64,000 nucleotides of DNA from an uncultured Flavobacteriaceae bacterium. Its GTDB lineage: Bacteria; Bacteroidota; Bacteroidia; Flavobacteriales; Flavobacteriaceae. Below the pieces are notes generated by a model. That model saw only the letters and a program-made list of their open reading frames with translations. It was not told where the DNA came from and made no database searches. Every line of letters starts with the position of its first letter. Within the stretch, counting starts at the first letter, position 1. Location: positions 558,001-622,000 of the forward strand of contig CALSUF010000001.1 of assembly GCA_943789465.1 (NCBI GenBank). The letters run 5' to 3'. Of the stretch, positions 9,651 to 18,027 are shown one piece after another. Position numbers and translations under genes: made by a program.

Positions 9651-10586
9651 ATGACAAAAAAACCTACCACTGAAAAATTATTAAATCAGCTAGATGATAA
9701 GTACAAAACCATAGGTCAAGACCGTGAGGTACATCTTGAAGGATTATTACATAGTAATTCAATAACTTACTGGGATTATATTCACACAGATGCATTATTA
9801 GGGCTGCAAATTCAACGCACAACTCTTCCTGATGAAATGGTATTTATTGGCTACCATCAAATCAATGAATTGATTTTTAAAATGATTCTTTGGGAAATCA
9901 AACAAGTAGCCGACACCCCTACCTTGGAAGTTACTTTTTTTCAAGAAAAACTCATGCGAATCAGTCGCTATTTTGATATGCTAACCACCTCTTTCAATAT
10001 CATGAGAGATGGAATGGACATTGCTCAATACAATAAATTTAGACACACTTTAACCCCTGCTAGTGGATTTCAAAGTGCACAATACCGCAAAATTGAATTT
10101 GCTTCCACAGAACTTATCAACCTAATTGATGTGCGTTTTCGTGCTAATATTGATAGAGACACCCCTTTTGAACATGCTTTTGAACACTTGTATTGGCAAG
10201 CCGCTGGAAAAGATTACAAAACAGGTCAAAAATCCACCTTATTAACTAATTTTGAAAACCGTTACAAAGAAGAGTTTATAACCTTTATGAAAGTTTATAA
10301 TACCAAAAACATCTGGTCGCGATTCAAAGAACTTCCAGTTGAAAGTCAGCAAGATAAAAGCCTAATTGATGCTATGCGGCACTACGATTATACAGTTAAT
10401 ATTACATGGGTGATGGCGCATTACAACGCTGCTAAGCATTATATTTTAGGTAAAGAGGGAGACGGAGAAGCAACCGGAGGAAGCGATTGGCAAAAATATA
10501 TGCATCCAAAATACCAAAAAAGAATATTTTTTCCAGAACTTTGGAGCCAAGATGAAAAAGATAACTGGGGGCATGGAGTTGAGTAA
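9651..10586 (+). CDS. Tryptophan 2,3-dioxygenase family protein
   Basis: Haem enzyme family that opens the indole ring of L-tryptophan to N-formylkynurenine. The 311 residues contain the distal active-site block PDEMVFIGYHQINELIFKM, the RYFDMLTTSFNIMRDGMD block, a likely haem-ligand His in WVMAHYNAAKHY and the substrate loop ATGGSDWQ. Divergent in detail from proteobacterial TDO but with all landmarks. No other kynurenine-pathway gene is in the window, so the purpose (NAD synthesis, Trp catabolism or other) is open. It is 3 bp after the DUF3108 gene and overlaps the next start. Confidence 0.85.
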   Translation: MTKKPTTEKLLNQLDDKYKTIGQDREVHLEGLLHSNSITYWDYIHTDALLGLQIQRTTLPDEMVFIGYHQINELIFKMILWEIKQVADTPTLEVTFFQEKLMRISRYFDMLTTSFNIMRDGMDIAQYNKFRHTLTPASGFQSAQYRKIEFASTELINLIDVRFRANIDRDTPFEHAFEHLYWQAAGKDYKTGQKSTLLTNFENRYKEEFITFMKVYNTKNIWSRFKELPVESQQDKSLIDAMRHYDYTVNITWVMAHYNAAKHYILGKEGDGEATGGSDWQKYMHPKYQKRIFFPELWSQDEKDNWGHGVE

Positions 10587-11835
10587 GTATAAAAAGTATT
10601 TCAATATAAAATTTTTCCTTTACGGATTTGTTGTTATTGGTTTTTATAATACCATTAAAAGTTGTTCAAAAGACACTACGCTTGAAGCAGATATAGAGGA
10701 AGTAACGATTCAGCCAGATAATTTTAAATTTGGCTACAACCTCAATAACTTCAAGGTGGTAAATGACACTGTCAAAAGTGGAGACAGTTTTGGTGTTTTG
10801 TTAGAAAAACACCATCTATTTTATCCGCAAATACATCATATTGCCGAAAAAACAAAAGCAGTTTTCGATGTACGCCGCTTAAGAATAGGTAAACCCTACA
10901 CCGTTTTATATTCAAAAGAAGATATTGGTAAACCTATGGTTTTTATATATCAACTCAACAAAATTGAATATTTAGTAGTCGAATTTTGCGATGCAATCAT
11001 TACCTACATAGATAGAAAACCTGTTAAAATCATTGAAAAAGAGTCCTTTGGTTATATAGAGAGTACACTCTCTGAAACAATGGAAAATCAAGGTTTGCCC
11101 ACCCAATTGATTTATGACATGTCTGATGATATCTATGCTTGGACTATCGATTTTTCCAGACTTCAAAAGGGCGACAATTTTAAAGTGATTTACAATGAAC
11201 GATTTGTGGACGATTCTGTATATGCAGGTATTGAAAGTATAAAGGCTGCATTTTTCGAACATAATGGTGACTCGTTTTATGCTTTTAATTACATGAATGA
11301 AGCCTCTAAAAACAATACTGATTATTTTGACGAAAACACAAAAAGCCTTCGAAAAGCTTTTTTGAAAGCACCCCTACAATTCAGTCGCATCTCCTCAAGG
11401 TACAACTTGAAACGTAAAATTGCGTACTATGGAAATCGTATAAAACCTCACAAAGGCACCGATTTTGCAGCTCCAATTGGTACGCCTATTTTAGCAACTG
11501 CCAATGGAACAGTCATTGAGTCGAGGAGAAAAGGAGGTAACGGCAACTATGTGAAAATCAGACATAACGGAACTTACAGTACTCAATATCTGCACATGAG
11601 CAGACGTTTGGTAAAAGTTGGAGACTATGTCAAACAAGGCGACGTGATTGGAAAGGTAGGGATGACCGGAAATACGGGTGGTCCACACGTATGCTATCGT
11701 TTTTGGAAAAACGGAAAACAAGTAGACCCATTTCGTCAAAAACTACCAGATGCAAAAGCATTACCAGCACATTTAAAATCTAACTTCGAGGAATTTATTG
11801 CCCCTCTAAGACAACAACTCGATTCAATAAACTAA
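10573..11835 (+). CDS. M23-family (LytM-like) envelope protein, HxC zinc motif
   Basis: A 420-residue membrane-anchored protein: N-terminal hydrophobic segment (FFLYGFVVIGFYN), a middle region with LysM/OapA-like features (VKSGDSFGVLLEKHHL), and a C-terminal M23/LytM domain (about residues 290-395). The first zinc motif HKGTDF (HxxxD) and the YLHMSR histidine are present, but the usual terminal HxH (GPHLHFE) reads GPHVCYRF, giving His-x-Cys. It may therefore be a peptidoglycan endopeptidase with a Cys ligand or a non-catalytic regulator. Start: ATG at 10573 (14-bp overlap with the dioxygenase gene) is preferred; 10552 is possible. Confidence 0.85.
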   Translation: MELSKYKKYFNIKFFLYGFVVIGFYNTIKSCSKDTTLEADIEEVTIQPDNFKFGYNLNNFKVVNDTVKSGDSFGVLLEKHHLFYPQIHHIAEKTKAVFDVRRLRIGKPYTVLYSKEDIGKPMVFIYQLNKIEYLVVEFCDAIITYIDRKPVKIIEKESFGYIESTLSETMENQGLPTQLIYDMSDDIYAWTIDFSRLQKGDNFKVIYNERFVDDSVYAGIESIKAAFFEHNGDSFYAFNYMNEASKNNTDYFDENTKSLRKAFLKAPLQFSRISSRYNLKRKIAYYGNRIKPHKGTDFAAPIGTPILATANGTVIESRRKGGNGNYVKIRHNGTYSTQYLHMSRRLVKVGDYVKQGDVIGKVGMTGNTGGPHVCYRFWKNGKQVDPFRQKLPDAKALPAHLKSNFEEFIAPLRQQLDSIN

Positions 11836-11858
11836 TACTATATATCTAAAATTATCCA

Positions 11859-13478
11859 ATGGCATTACAATCAATAAATCCAACACAAACAAAATCTTGG
11901 GCTAAACTAAAAATTCACTTTGAAGCAGTCAAGGATGCGCATATGAAAACATGGTTTGCTGAAAACCCGGGTCGTGCGGATGAATTCACTATAAACTGGG
12001 AAGATTTTTATGTAGATTTTTCAAAAAACAGAATTGATTCTGAAACCATGCTTCTTTTTAAAGAATTGGCTGAAGAACTTCAACTCAAGGATGCTATTTC
12101 AAAATATTTTGAAGGCGATATCATCAATCATACAGAGGGTCGAGCCGTACTTCATACAGCACTTAGAGCCCCTAAAGACGCCAATGTTTTAGTTAATGGT
12201 GAAAATGTGATTCCCGAAATACACGCAGCAAAAGCTTTAATAAAAAACTTTTCGGAAGCCATTATTAATGGTTCCAAAAAAGGATACACCAACAAAGCGT
12301 TTACCGATGTTGTAAACATCGGAATTGGAGGTTCAGACTTAGGGCCTGCCATGGTTGTAGATTCTTTGGCTTTTTATGGCAACCACCTCACTCCACATTT
12401 TGTGAGTAATGTTGATGGCGATCACGTCAACGAAGTCATAAAGAACCTCAATCCAGAAACCACACTTTTTGTGATTGTGTCTAAAACATTCACCACTCAA
12501 GAAACCCTTTCCAATGCAAATACGATTAGAGAATGGTTTTTACAACATGCCACCCAAGAAGATGTCGCAAAGCATTTTGTAGCAGTGTCTACAAATACTG
12601 CCAAGGTACAAGCCTTTGGGATTGAAGCCTCTAATATTTTTCCAATGTGGGATTGGGTAGGAGGTCGTTTTTCACTCTGGAGTGCCGTAGGACTAAGCAT
12701 TAGTTTGGCTGTTGGATACGATCATTTTGACGCGCTTTTAGAAGGAGCTCATAAAATGGACACCCATTTTAAGGAAGAAGAGTTTGAAACAAATATCCCT
12801 ACCGTTTTAGCTTTTTTAAGTATCTGGTATAATAATTTTTTCAAAGCAGAAAGTGAAGCCGTCATCCCCTATACACAATATTTGAATCAATTTGCAACCT
12901 ACCTTCAGCAAGCCATCATGGAAAGTAATGGAAAAAGCATCGACCGATCTGGGAAGCAAGTAAATTACCAAACCGGAAATTTGGTTTGGGGAGAGCCAGG
13001 CACCAATTCTCAACACGCGTTTTTTCAATTAATTCACCAAGGGACAAAACTGATACCTGCAGATTTTATTGGGTTTACACAATCCTTACATGGCAATAAA
13101 GACCATCAAGATAAACTGATTTCCAACTTTTTCGCACAAACTGAAGCCTTGTTAAATGGAAAAACAGAAGCTGAGGTACAGGCAGAAGGTACATCGGCAG
13201 AAATCGTTCCTTTTAAAATATTTGAAGGAAATAAGCCGACCAACACTATTTTTATCAAACAATTAACTCCGGAAAGCTTAGGGAAATTAATAGCGATGTA
13301 TGAACACAAAATATTTGTTCAAGGAGTCGTTTGGAATGTCTTTAGTTATGACCAATTTGGAGTTGAGTTGGGTAAACAACTAGCGACCAAAATTCTTGAT
13401 GAAATTAATACAGGTTCAGTCACAAACCATGATGCTTCCACAGTAAATCTTTTAAATCACTACAAGAAAAATAGCTAA
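11859..13478 (+). CDS. pgi: Glucose-6-phosphate isomerase
   Basis: Interconverts glucose-6-phosphate and fructose-6-phosphate in glycolysis/gluconeogenesis. The 539-residue protein shows the sugar-phosphate loops [15 protein letters not shown] and [10 protein letters not shown], the PGI signature [14 protein letters not shown] and the C-terminal signature [15 protein letters not shown]. Length and motifs match the full PGI family. It is 23 bp after the M23-type gene and is followed by a clear rho-independent terminator at 13500-13528, which ends this operon. Confidence 0.97.
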   Translation: MALQSINPTQTKSWAKLKIHFEAVKDAHMKTWFAENPGRADEFTINWEDFYVDFSKNRIDSETMLLFKELAEELQLKDAISKYFEGDIINHTEGRAVLHTALRAPKDANVLVNGENVIPEIHAAKALIKNFSEAIINGSKKGYTNKAFTDVVNIGIGGSDLGPAMVVDSLAFYGNHLTPHFVSNVDGDHVNEVIKNLNPETTLFVIVSKTFTTQETLSNANTIREWFLQHATQEDVAKHFVAVSTNTAKVQAFGIEASNIFPMWDWVGGRFSLWSAVGLSISLAVGYDHFDALLEGAHKMDTHFKEEEFETNIPTVLAFLSIWYNNFFKAESEAVIPYTQYLNQFATYLQQAIMESNGKSIDRSGKQVNYQTGNLVWGEPGTNSQHAFFQLIHQGTKLIPADFIGFTQSLHGNKDHQDKLISNFFAQTEALLNGKTEAEVQAEGTSAEIVPFKIFEGNKPTNTIFIKQLTPESLGKLIAMYEHKIFVQGVVWNVFSYDQFGVELGKQLATKILDEINTGSVTNHDASTVNLLNHYKKNS

Positions 13479-13499
13479 GTAGATTAGTTTACAATAACT

Positions 13500-13528
13500 A
13501 AAGCCCTTATTTACTAAGGGTTTTTTTA
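13500..13528 (+). terminator. Rho-independent terminator after pgi
   Basis: Stem CCCTTA (13504-13509) / TAAGGG (13515-13520) with a 5-nt loop, followed by seven T. It closes the DUF3108-dioxygenase-M23-pgi run. Confidence 0.8.
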
Positions 13529-13543
13529 TGCCTAAAATTCTTG

Positions 13544-13551
13544 TACTTTTG
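13544..13551 (+). promoter_or_regulatory. -7 box TACTTTTG
   Basis: Exact TAnnTTTG match 23 bp before the ATG at 13575 and directly after the pgi terminator; the likely promoter of the small membrane-protein gene. No clear TTG -33 box at 19-21 bp. Confidence 0.55.
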
Positions 13552-13574
13552 TAGAAACTTATAAACCATACACC

Positions 13575-14006
13575 ATGATCAAAATAATACATTCCTATTG
13601 GGCTTATTTAGTGCTTCTGGTACTTCTATTGGCGGTCTTTAAATCCATTACAGGTTACTTTGGAAAAAAAGACTATGATGCAAAAGCATTTCGAGTTTCA
13701 CTATTTACACTGATTGTCTCTCACATTCAATTGCTTATTGGGCTGCTCTTATATTTTACTTCTGAGCGTTTTGGTTTGTGGAGCGACTTAGGTGTAGGAG
13801 AAGTAATGAAGAATGCAAGCATACGTCTATACCTAGTAGAACACCCCACTATAAACATTTTAGCCGTCGCCTTGGTTACAATTGGGTATTCTAAACATAA
13901 GAAAAAATTAATCTCTGGACCAAAATACAAAACCATCGCGATTTTTTATACTATCGCCTTAATTTTGATTTTATCTAGAATTCCATGGAATGTTTGGCCA
14001 AACTAA
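13575..14006 (+). CDS. Four-TM membrane protein, unknown function
   Basis: A 143-residue integral membrane protein with four hydrophobic helices (about residues 8-28, 46-65, 88-106, 117-137). Histidines fall in or next to membrane segments (IIHSYWAYL, SHIQLLIG, VEHPTINIL), recalling small cytochrome b-like proteins, but no haem motif can be proven. Conserved-looking Flavobacteriaceae architecture, function not recognised. It is a single gene with its own -7 box and a terminator at both ends. Confidence 0.75.
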   Translation: MIKIIHSYWAYLVLLVLLLAVFKSITGYFGKKDYDAKAFRVSLFTLIVSHIQLLIGLLLYFTSERFGLWSDLGVGEVMKNASIRLYLVEHPTINILAVALVTIGYSKHKKKLISGPKYKTIAIFYTIALILILSRIPWNVWPN

Positions 14007-14013
14007 CACCTAT

Positions 14014-14043
14014 AAAAAAAGCAGCCCAATGGCTGCTTTTTTT
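14014..14043 (+). terminator. Bidirectional terminator
   Basis: Stem GCAGCC (14021-14026) / GGCTGC (14031-14036), 4-nt loop, A7 before and T7 after. It serves the membrane-protein gene on the plus strand and the convergent EEP gene on the minus strand. Confidence 0.85.
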
Positions 14044-14063
14044 ATGAATCTATGTGAATGGGA

Positions 14064-15140
14064 TTACTCCACTTCCTTAATGACGTGTACATATACTGGA
14101 AAGTGATCGCTGTAACCGCCTGTAAACCCTCCATAAGAAAAGCTTCTAAATGGATAGCCTTTATAACGTCCTTTTTTACTGATCAGGAATTGCTTGTTAA
14201 AGATGCCTGCCTTATAAAATCTAAACGAAGAAAAATCTTCTTCTAGTAATGGTTGTGTTACTAATATTTGATCAAATAAACTCCACGCATCTCTGTAGGC
14301 ATTAGACCCTAAGCCTGCTTTAAAAAAGCCTTCCATTGGGTTGTACAATCCTTTGAGTCCAACCGATTCTCTGTTCTTTTTGGACTTGAGAACTTTCTTA
14401 AAACTTGCGTTTGTAGGATTGTCATTAAAATCGCCCATCGTGAATATTTTGGCATACGGATCATCCGCTTGCAAAGAATCAATCAAACGCTTGTTAAGGG
14501 TTGCTGCTGCCACACGTTTCGAACGGCTTTTGGCCTCACCACCACTTCGTGATGGCCAGTGATTTACAATTACATGAATCAAATCGCCCTCTAAGTAACC
14601 ACTTACCAACAATTGATCTCGAGTGTAATCGCGTTTACCTTTCTTCTCATCAAATAACTTTAATTCATGTGCGCTTGTACTTATAGGGACAAACAATGCT
14701 TTTTGATACATTAAGGCCACATCGATACTCCGCTCATCTGGAGATTCAAAATGCACAATCCCGTAGTCTTTGGCTATTAAAGTCGGGTCATTTGCTAAGT
14801 CTTCTACAACATTTCGGTTTTCTACTTCACAAATTCCAATAATGGCAGGGGTATTTTTTGAAACGTCTGCACCAATTTGAGAAATGACACGAGCCATGTT
14901 CTTCACCTTCTTGTTATAAACGTCCTGACGGTTAAATTTGAGTTCCATGATTGGACTTTTCTCGTCAAATTTATTAGGGTCATTAATGGTGTCAAAAAGG
15001 TTTTCTACATTATAAAAAGCAATGGTGTGCACTTTAAATTTTCGTTTGTTTTGCGTTTCTGCAGAAATGCTAAACAATGCAGTCATAAAAAATGTAAAAA
15101 AATAAATTTTAAAATTCCTCAGATAAGATTCGTGTGTCAT
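14064..15140 (-). CDS. Secreted endonuclease/exonuclease/phosphatase (EEP) family protein
   Basis: A 358-residue exported metal-dependent phosphoesterase (DNase I/EEP fold). Catalytic motifs are complete: FYNVENLFD (Asn), GICEVENR (Glu), VNHWPSRSGG (His), TMGDFNDNP (DxN) and the terminal GGYSDHFP (Asp-His pair). The start at 15140 gives MTHESYLRNF followed by a signal peptide ending near SISAETQ; a longer frame to 15221 would precede the -7 box. Divergent from the TonB receptor gene with facing promoters, so one switch may control import and extracellular cleavage. Substrate (DNA, RNA or another phosphoester) cannot be told from sequence. Confidence 0.88.
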   Translation of the reverse strand: MTHESYLRNFKIYFFTFFMTALFSISAETQNKRKFKVHTIAFYNVENLFDTINDPNKFDEKSPIMELKFNRQDVYNKKVKNMARVISQIGADVSKNTPAIIGICEVENRNVVEDLANDPTLIAKDYGIVHFESPDERSIDVALMYQKALFVPISTSAHELKLFDEKKGKRDYTRDQLLVSGYLEGDLIHVIVNHWPSRSGGEAKSRSKRVAAATLNKRLIDSLQADDPYAKIFTMGDFNDNPTNASFKKVLKSKKNRESVGLKGLYNPMEGFFKAGLGSNAYRDAWSLFDQILVTQPLLEEDFSSFRFYKAGIFNKQFLISKKGRYKGYPFRSFSYGGFTGGYSDHFPVYVHVIKEVE

Positions 15141-15166
15141 AAAATGTTGTGTATAATTACTTCCCT

Positions 15167-15174
15167 CAAAAGTA
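15167..15174 (-). promoter_or_regulatory. -7 box for the EEP gene
   Basis: Read on the minus strand this is TACTTTTG, an exact TAnnTTTG match 26 bp before the EEP start. It lies 21 bp from the plus-strand -7 box of the receptor gene, so the two divergent promoters overlap. Confidence 0.55.
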
Positions 15175-15195
15175 TAAATTTTAAAATCAATAATG

Positions 15196-15203
15196 TAAAT
15201 TTG
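15196..15203 (+). promoter_or_regulatory. -7 box for the TonB receptor operon
   Basis: TAAATTTG, exact TAnnTTTG match, 36 bp before the receptor ATG at 15240. Back-to-back with the EEP promoter. Confidence 0.55.
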
Positions 15204-15239
15204 CGGAACAATTATTAACAAACAAATTCTAAAACCAAA

Positions 15240-17996
15240 ATGAAAAAAAATAGTATTATTTTTTTGATCGGTTTACTAGCGTTCTGTACTTCTTTTGCAC
15301 AACAAACTGTTGTTGAGGGAAGTGTGAAGGATTTAACTACTAACCAAGCTTTGGCTGAAGTTACTGTTTCCTTTGAAGGATTGTTATTAAGCACACAAAC
15401 AGATGCCTTAGGGGTGTTTTTGTTTTCTTCTGATGTTCCATTAGGAGAGCAAGTATTGACCTTGACCAAAGAAGGTTACAGAGTCGCCCGCTATCCAATT
15501 GTTGTAAATGAAGGGAAGACTTTAAACATTCAAGACATGATGATGTCTTTAGATGATTCAGATGACGATTTGTTTACCATTACACTTTCGGATGATGAAC
15601 TAAATGATGATACTAGTGGTGCGGATAACATTTCTGGATTATTATCGTCTTCACAAGATGTATTTCAACGAGCTGCGGCTTTTGAATTCAGTTCTTCGTT
15701 TTTTAGAGTTCGTGGACTCAATTCCGATAACGGAAATGTGTTGATGAACGGTATCGAAATGAACAAAGTATTTAACGGAAGACCACAATGGAGTAACTGG
15801 GGAGGCTTAAACGACGTTCTTAGAAATCAAGAGTTAACCACAGGTTTAGCTCCATCCTCTTATAATTTTGGAGGGATCTTAGGAACGACCAACATCAACC
15901 TTAGAGCTTCTGAATACCGAAGCGGTTCACGTATTACTTACTCATCTTCTAACAGAAGTTATACCAACAGAGTCATGGCAACCCATGCTTCTGGTGTGGT
16001 GAAAGGTGGCTGGTCTTATGCATTTTCTTTAGGAAGACGTTGGGGTAATGAAGGGTTTCAGGACGGAACGTTTTATGATGCCAACTCCTTTTTTGTTTCT
16101 GTTGAAAAGAAAATTAATGACAAGCATAGCTTAAATTTTACGGGGTTTTATACTCCAAACAAGCGTGGAAAATCATCTCCAAACACGCAAGAAGTATATG
16201 ATTTAAAAGACATTAAGTACAACGAATATTGGGGCTACCAAGATGGTGAAAAGCGTAACTCGCGTGTCAAACGGATTGCTGAACCTGTTTTAATGTTGAA
16301 CCATTATTGGGATTTTACAGATAAAACAAGCTTAAACACCAATGTTGCTTACCAATTTGGAGAACTCGGAAATAGCCGTTTGGACTATGCAGGAGGTGCC
16401 AACCCAAGCCCAGCCTATTACCAAGGATTGCCAAGTTACTTTTTGGCAGATACAGATGGACCTGATTTAGCAGGAGCTTACAGTGCTTACCAAAATTTCA
16501 CGGAAGGTGGTCAACTAGATTGGAACCGTCTCTACGACGCCAATGTCACAAATAATCTTACGGGTGATAATGCGGCCTATGTGTTGTATGAAGACCGTAG
16601 TGACGATACACAGTTGTCGGTTAACACAATATTCAATTCAGACCTTTCTGAAAATATTACTTTAAACGCTGCCGTCAACTACAAACGTTTAAAGTCGCAT
16701 AATTTTGCAGAAATTATTGATATGTTAGGAAGTACTACAGGGTATTTAAATGTAGATTCTTTTGATCAAGTTCAGTTTGATCTACAAAATCCAGACCTAG
16801 TAGTAGGTGAGGGCGATACTTTTAGATACAACTATAACTTAGAAGCAAACATCGTAAGTACGTTTGCGCAAGCTCAGTTTAAATACAACAAGATCGACTT
16901 TTTCTTAGCAGGAAGTATCACAAAAACAGATTATCAAAGAGAAGGTTTGTACCAAAGTGAAGTTTATGAAGACAACTCTTTTGGTAAAGGTGAAAAAGTT
17001 GAATTTACAGGCGTCGGCGCCAAAGGTGGATTTACCTATAAATTCTCAGGAAAACATTTATTAGTTGCCAATGCAGGTTATTTAACAAAAGCACCAACCA
17101 TTCGCAATACTTTTTCTAACTCAAGAGATAACCACGCAATCGTAGGGGATCAGTCGAAGCTTGGAATTACAGAAGAAAAAATCACTTCTTTTGATCTGAA
17201 CTATGTTTACAGATCACCAATTGTCAAAGCTAGATTGACTGGGTATTTCACAAAAATGCAAGATGCGAACGAAGTATCGTTTTACTATGCAGATGGAATT
17301 AGTGGTATCGATTCAGGTACGGCCTTTGTTCAAGAAATTCTTGAGGGGATTGACAAAAGACATTTAGGGATTGAATTTGGAATTGAAGCCCAAGTGATAC
17401 CAACCATCAAATTAACAGGAGTCGCTTCTGTGGGACAATATACCTATGATAACAATCCAAACTTATTATTATCGTCTAGTGACTTTACTGATGGATTAGA
17501 TTTTGGGGAAGCTAATTTAAAAGACTATAAAATTGCAGGTGGTCCACAACACGCATTTTCTTTAGGGTTTGAATATCGCGACCCTAATTATTGGTGGTTT
17601 GGTACGACGGCAAACTTTATGTCGAATGCTTATGTGGATGTATCTCCCTTAACGCGTACCGAGAATTTTTATCTAGACACAGATGGATTACCATTTCCAG
17701 ATTATGACCCAGCGCTTGCGAAAGAATTACTAAGACAAGAAAAATTTGATTCTTATATGGTATGGAATGCCGTAGGAGGAAAGTCTTGGAAAGTGGGTGA
17801 CAAGTACATTAGTCTGTTTGTAAGTTTAAACAACATTCTGAACACCCAATTTAAAACAGGCGGATTTGAGCAAGGACGTAACGCCAATTACCAATCTTTA
17901 AAAGAAGATGTGAACGCACCAAAGCGACGATTTGGACCTAAATACTGGTTTGGTCGTGGAACTACTTACTTTATGAACCTTAATCTTAGATTCTAA
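15240..17996 (+). CDS. TonB-dependent receptor with CarboxypepD_reg-like domain
   Basis: A 918-residue outer-membrane importer: signal peptide (IIFLIGLLAFCTSFAQ), an N-terminal carboxypeptidase-regulatory-like beta-sandwich (about 22-105), a plug domain (FFRVRGLNSDNGNVLMNGIEMN region) and a 22-strand-type barrel ending in aromatic LNLRF. No SusD gene follows; instead a DUF5689 lipoprotein gene begins 31 bp downstream, and an EEP nuclease gene is divergent. This points to a non-glycan substrate, plausibly nucleic-acid fragments or phosphate esters. Energised by TonB-ExbBD encoded elsewhere. Confidence 0.92.
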   Translation: MKKNSIIFLIGLLAFCTSFAQQTVVEGSVKDLTTNQALAEVTVSFEGLLLSTQTDALGVFLFSSDVPLGEQVLTLTKEGYRVARYPIVVNEGKTLNIQDMMMSLDDSDDDLFTITLSDDELNDDTSGADNISGLLSSSQDVFQRAAAFEFSSSFFRVRGLNSDNGNVLMNGIEMNKVFNGRPQWSNWGGLNDVLRNQELTTGLAPSSYNFGGILGTTNINLRASEYRSGSRITYSSSNRSYTNRVMATHASGVVKGGWSYAFSLGRRWGNEGFQDGTFYDANSFFVSVEKKINDKHSLNFTGFYTPNKRGKSSPNTQEVYDLKDIKYNEYWGYQDGEKRNSRVKRIAEPVLMLNHYWDFTDKTSLNTNVAYQFGELGNSRLDYAGGANPSPAYYQGLPSYFLADTDGPDLAGAYSAYQNFTEGGQLDWNRLYDANVTNNLTGDNAAYVLYEDRSDDTQLSVNTIFNSDLSENITLNAAVNYKRLKSHNFAEIIDMLGSTTGYLNVDSFDQVQFDLQNPDLVVGEGDTFRYNYNLEANIVSTFAQAQFKYNKIDFFLAGSITKTDYQREGLYQSEVYEDNSFGKGEKVEFTGVGAKGGFTYKFSGKHLLVANAGYLTKAPTIRNTFSNSRDNHAIVGDQSKLGITEEKITSFDLNYVYRSPIVKARLTGYFTKMQDANEVSFYYADGISGIDSGTAFVQEILEGIDKRHLGIEFGIEAQVIPTIKLTGVASVGQYTYDNNPNLLLSSSDFTDGLDFGEANLKDYKIAGGPQHAFSLGFEYRDPNYWWFGTTANFMSNAYVDVSPLTRTENFYLDTDGLPFPDYDPALAKELLRQEKFDSYMVWNAVGGKSWKVGDKYISLFVSLNNILNTQFKTGGFEQGRNANYQSLKEDVNAPKRRFGPKYWFGRGTTYFMNLNLRF

Positions 17997-18027
17997 AAAT
18001 AAAAAACAAACATTAATTTATCATATT

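Noticed and set aside
9651-10586. Kynurenine pathway operon
   Set aside because: Only the dioxygenase is present; neighbours are DUF3108, M23 and pgi.
14877-15218. 113-codon plus-strand frame in the EEP/receptor region
   Set aside because: Antisense to the EEP gene and across both divergent promoters.
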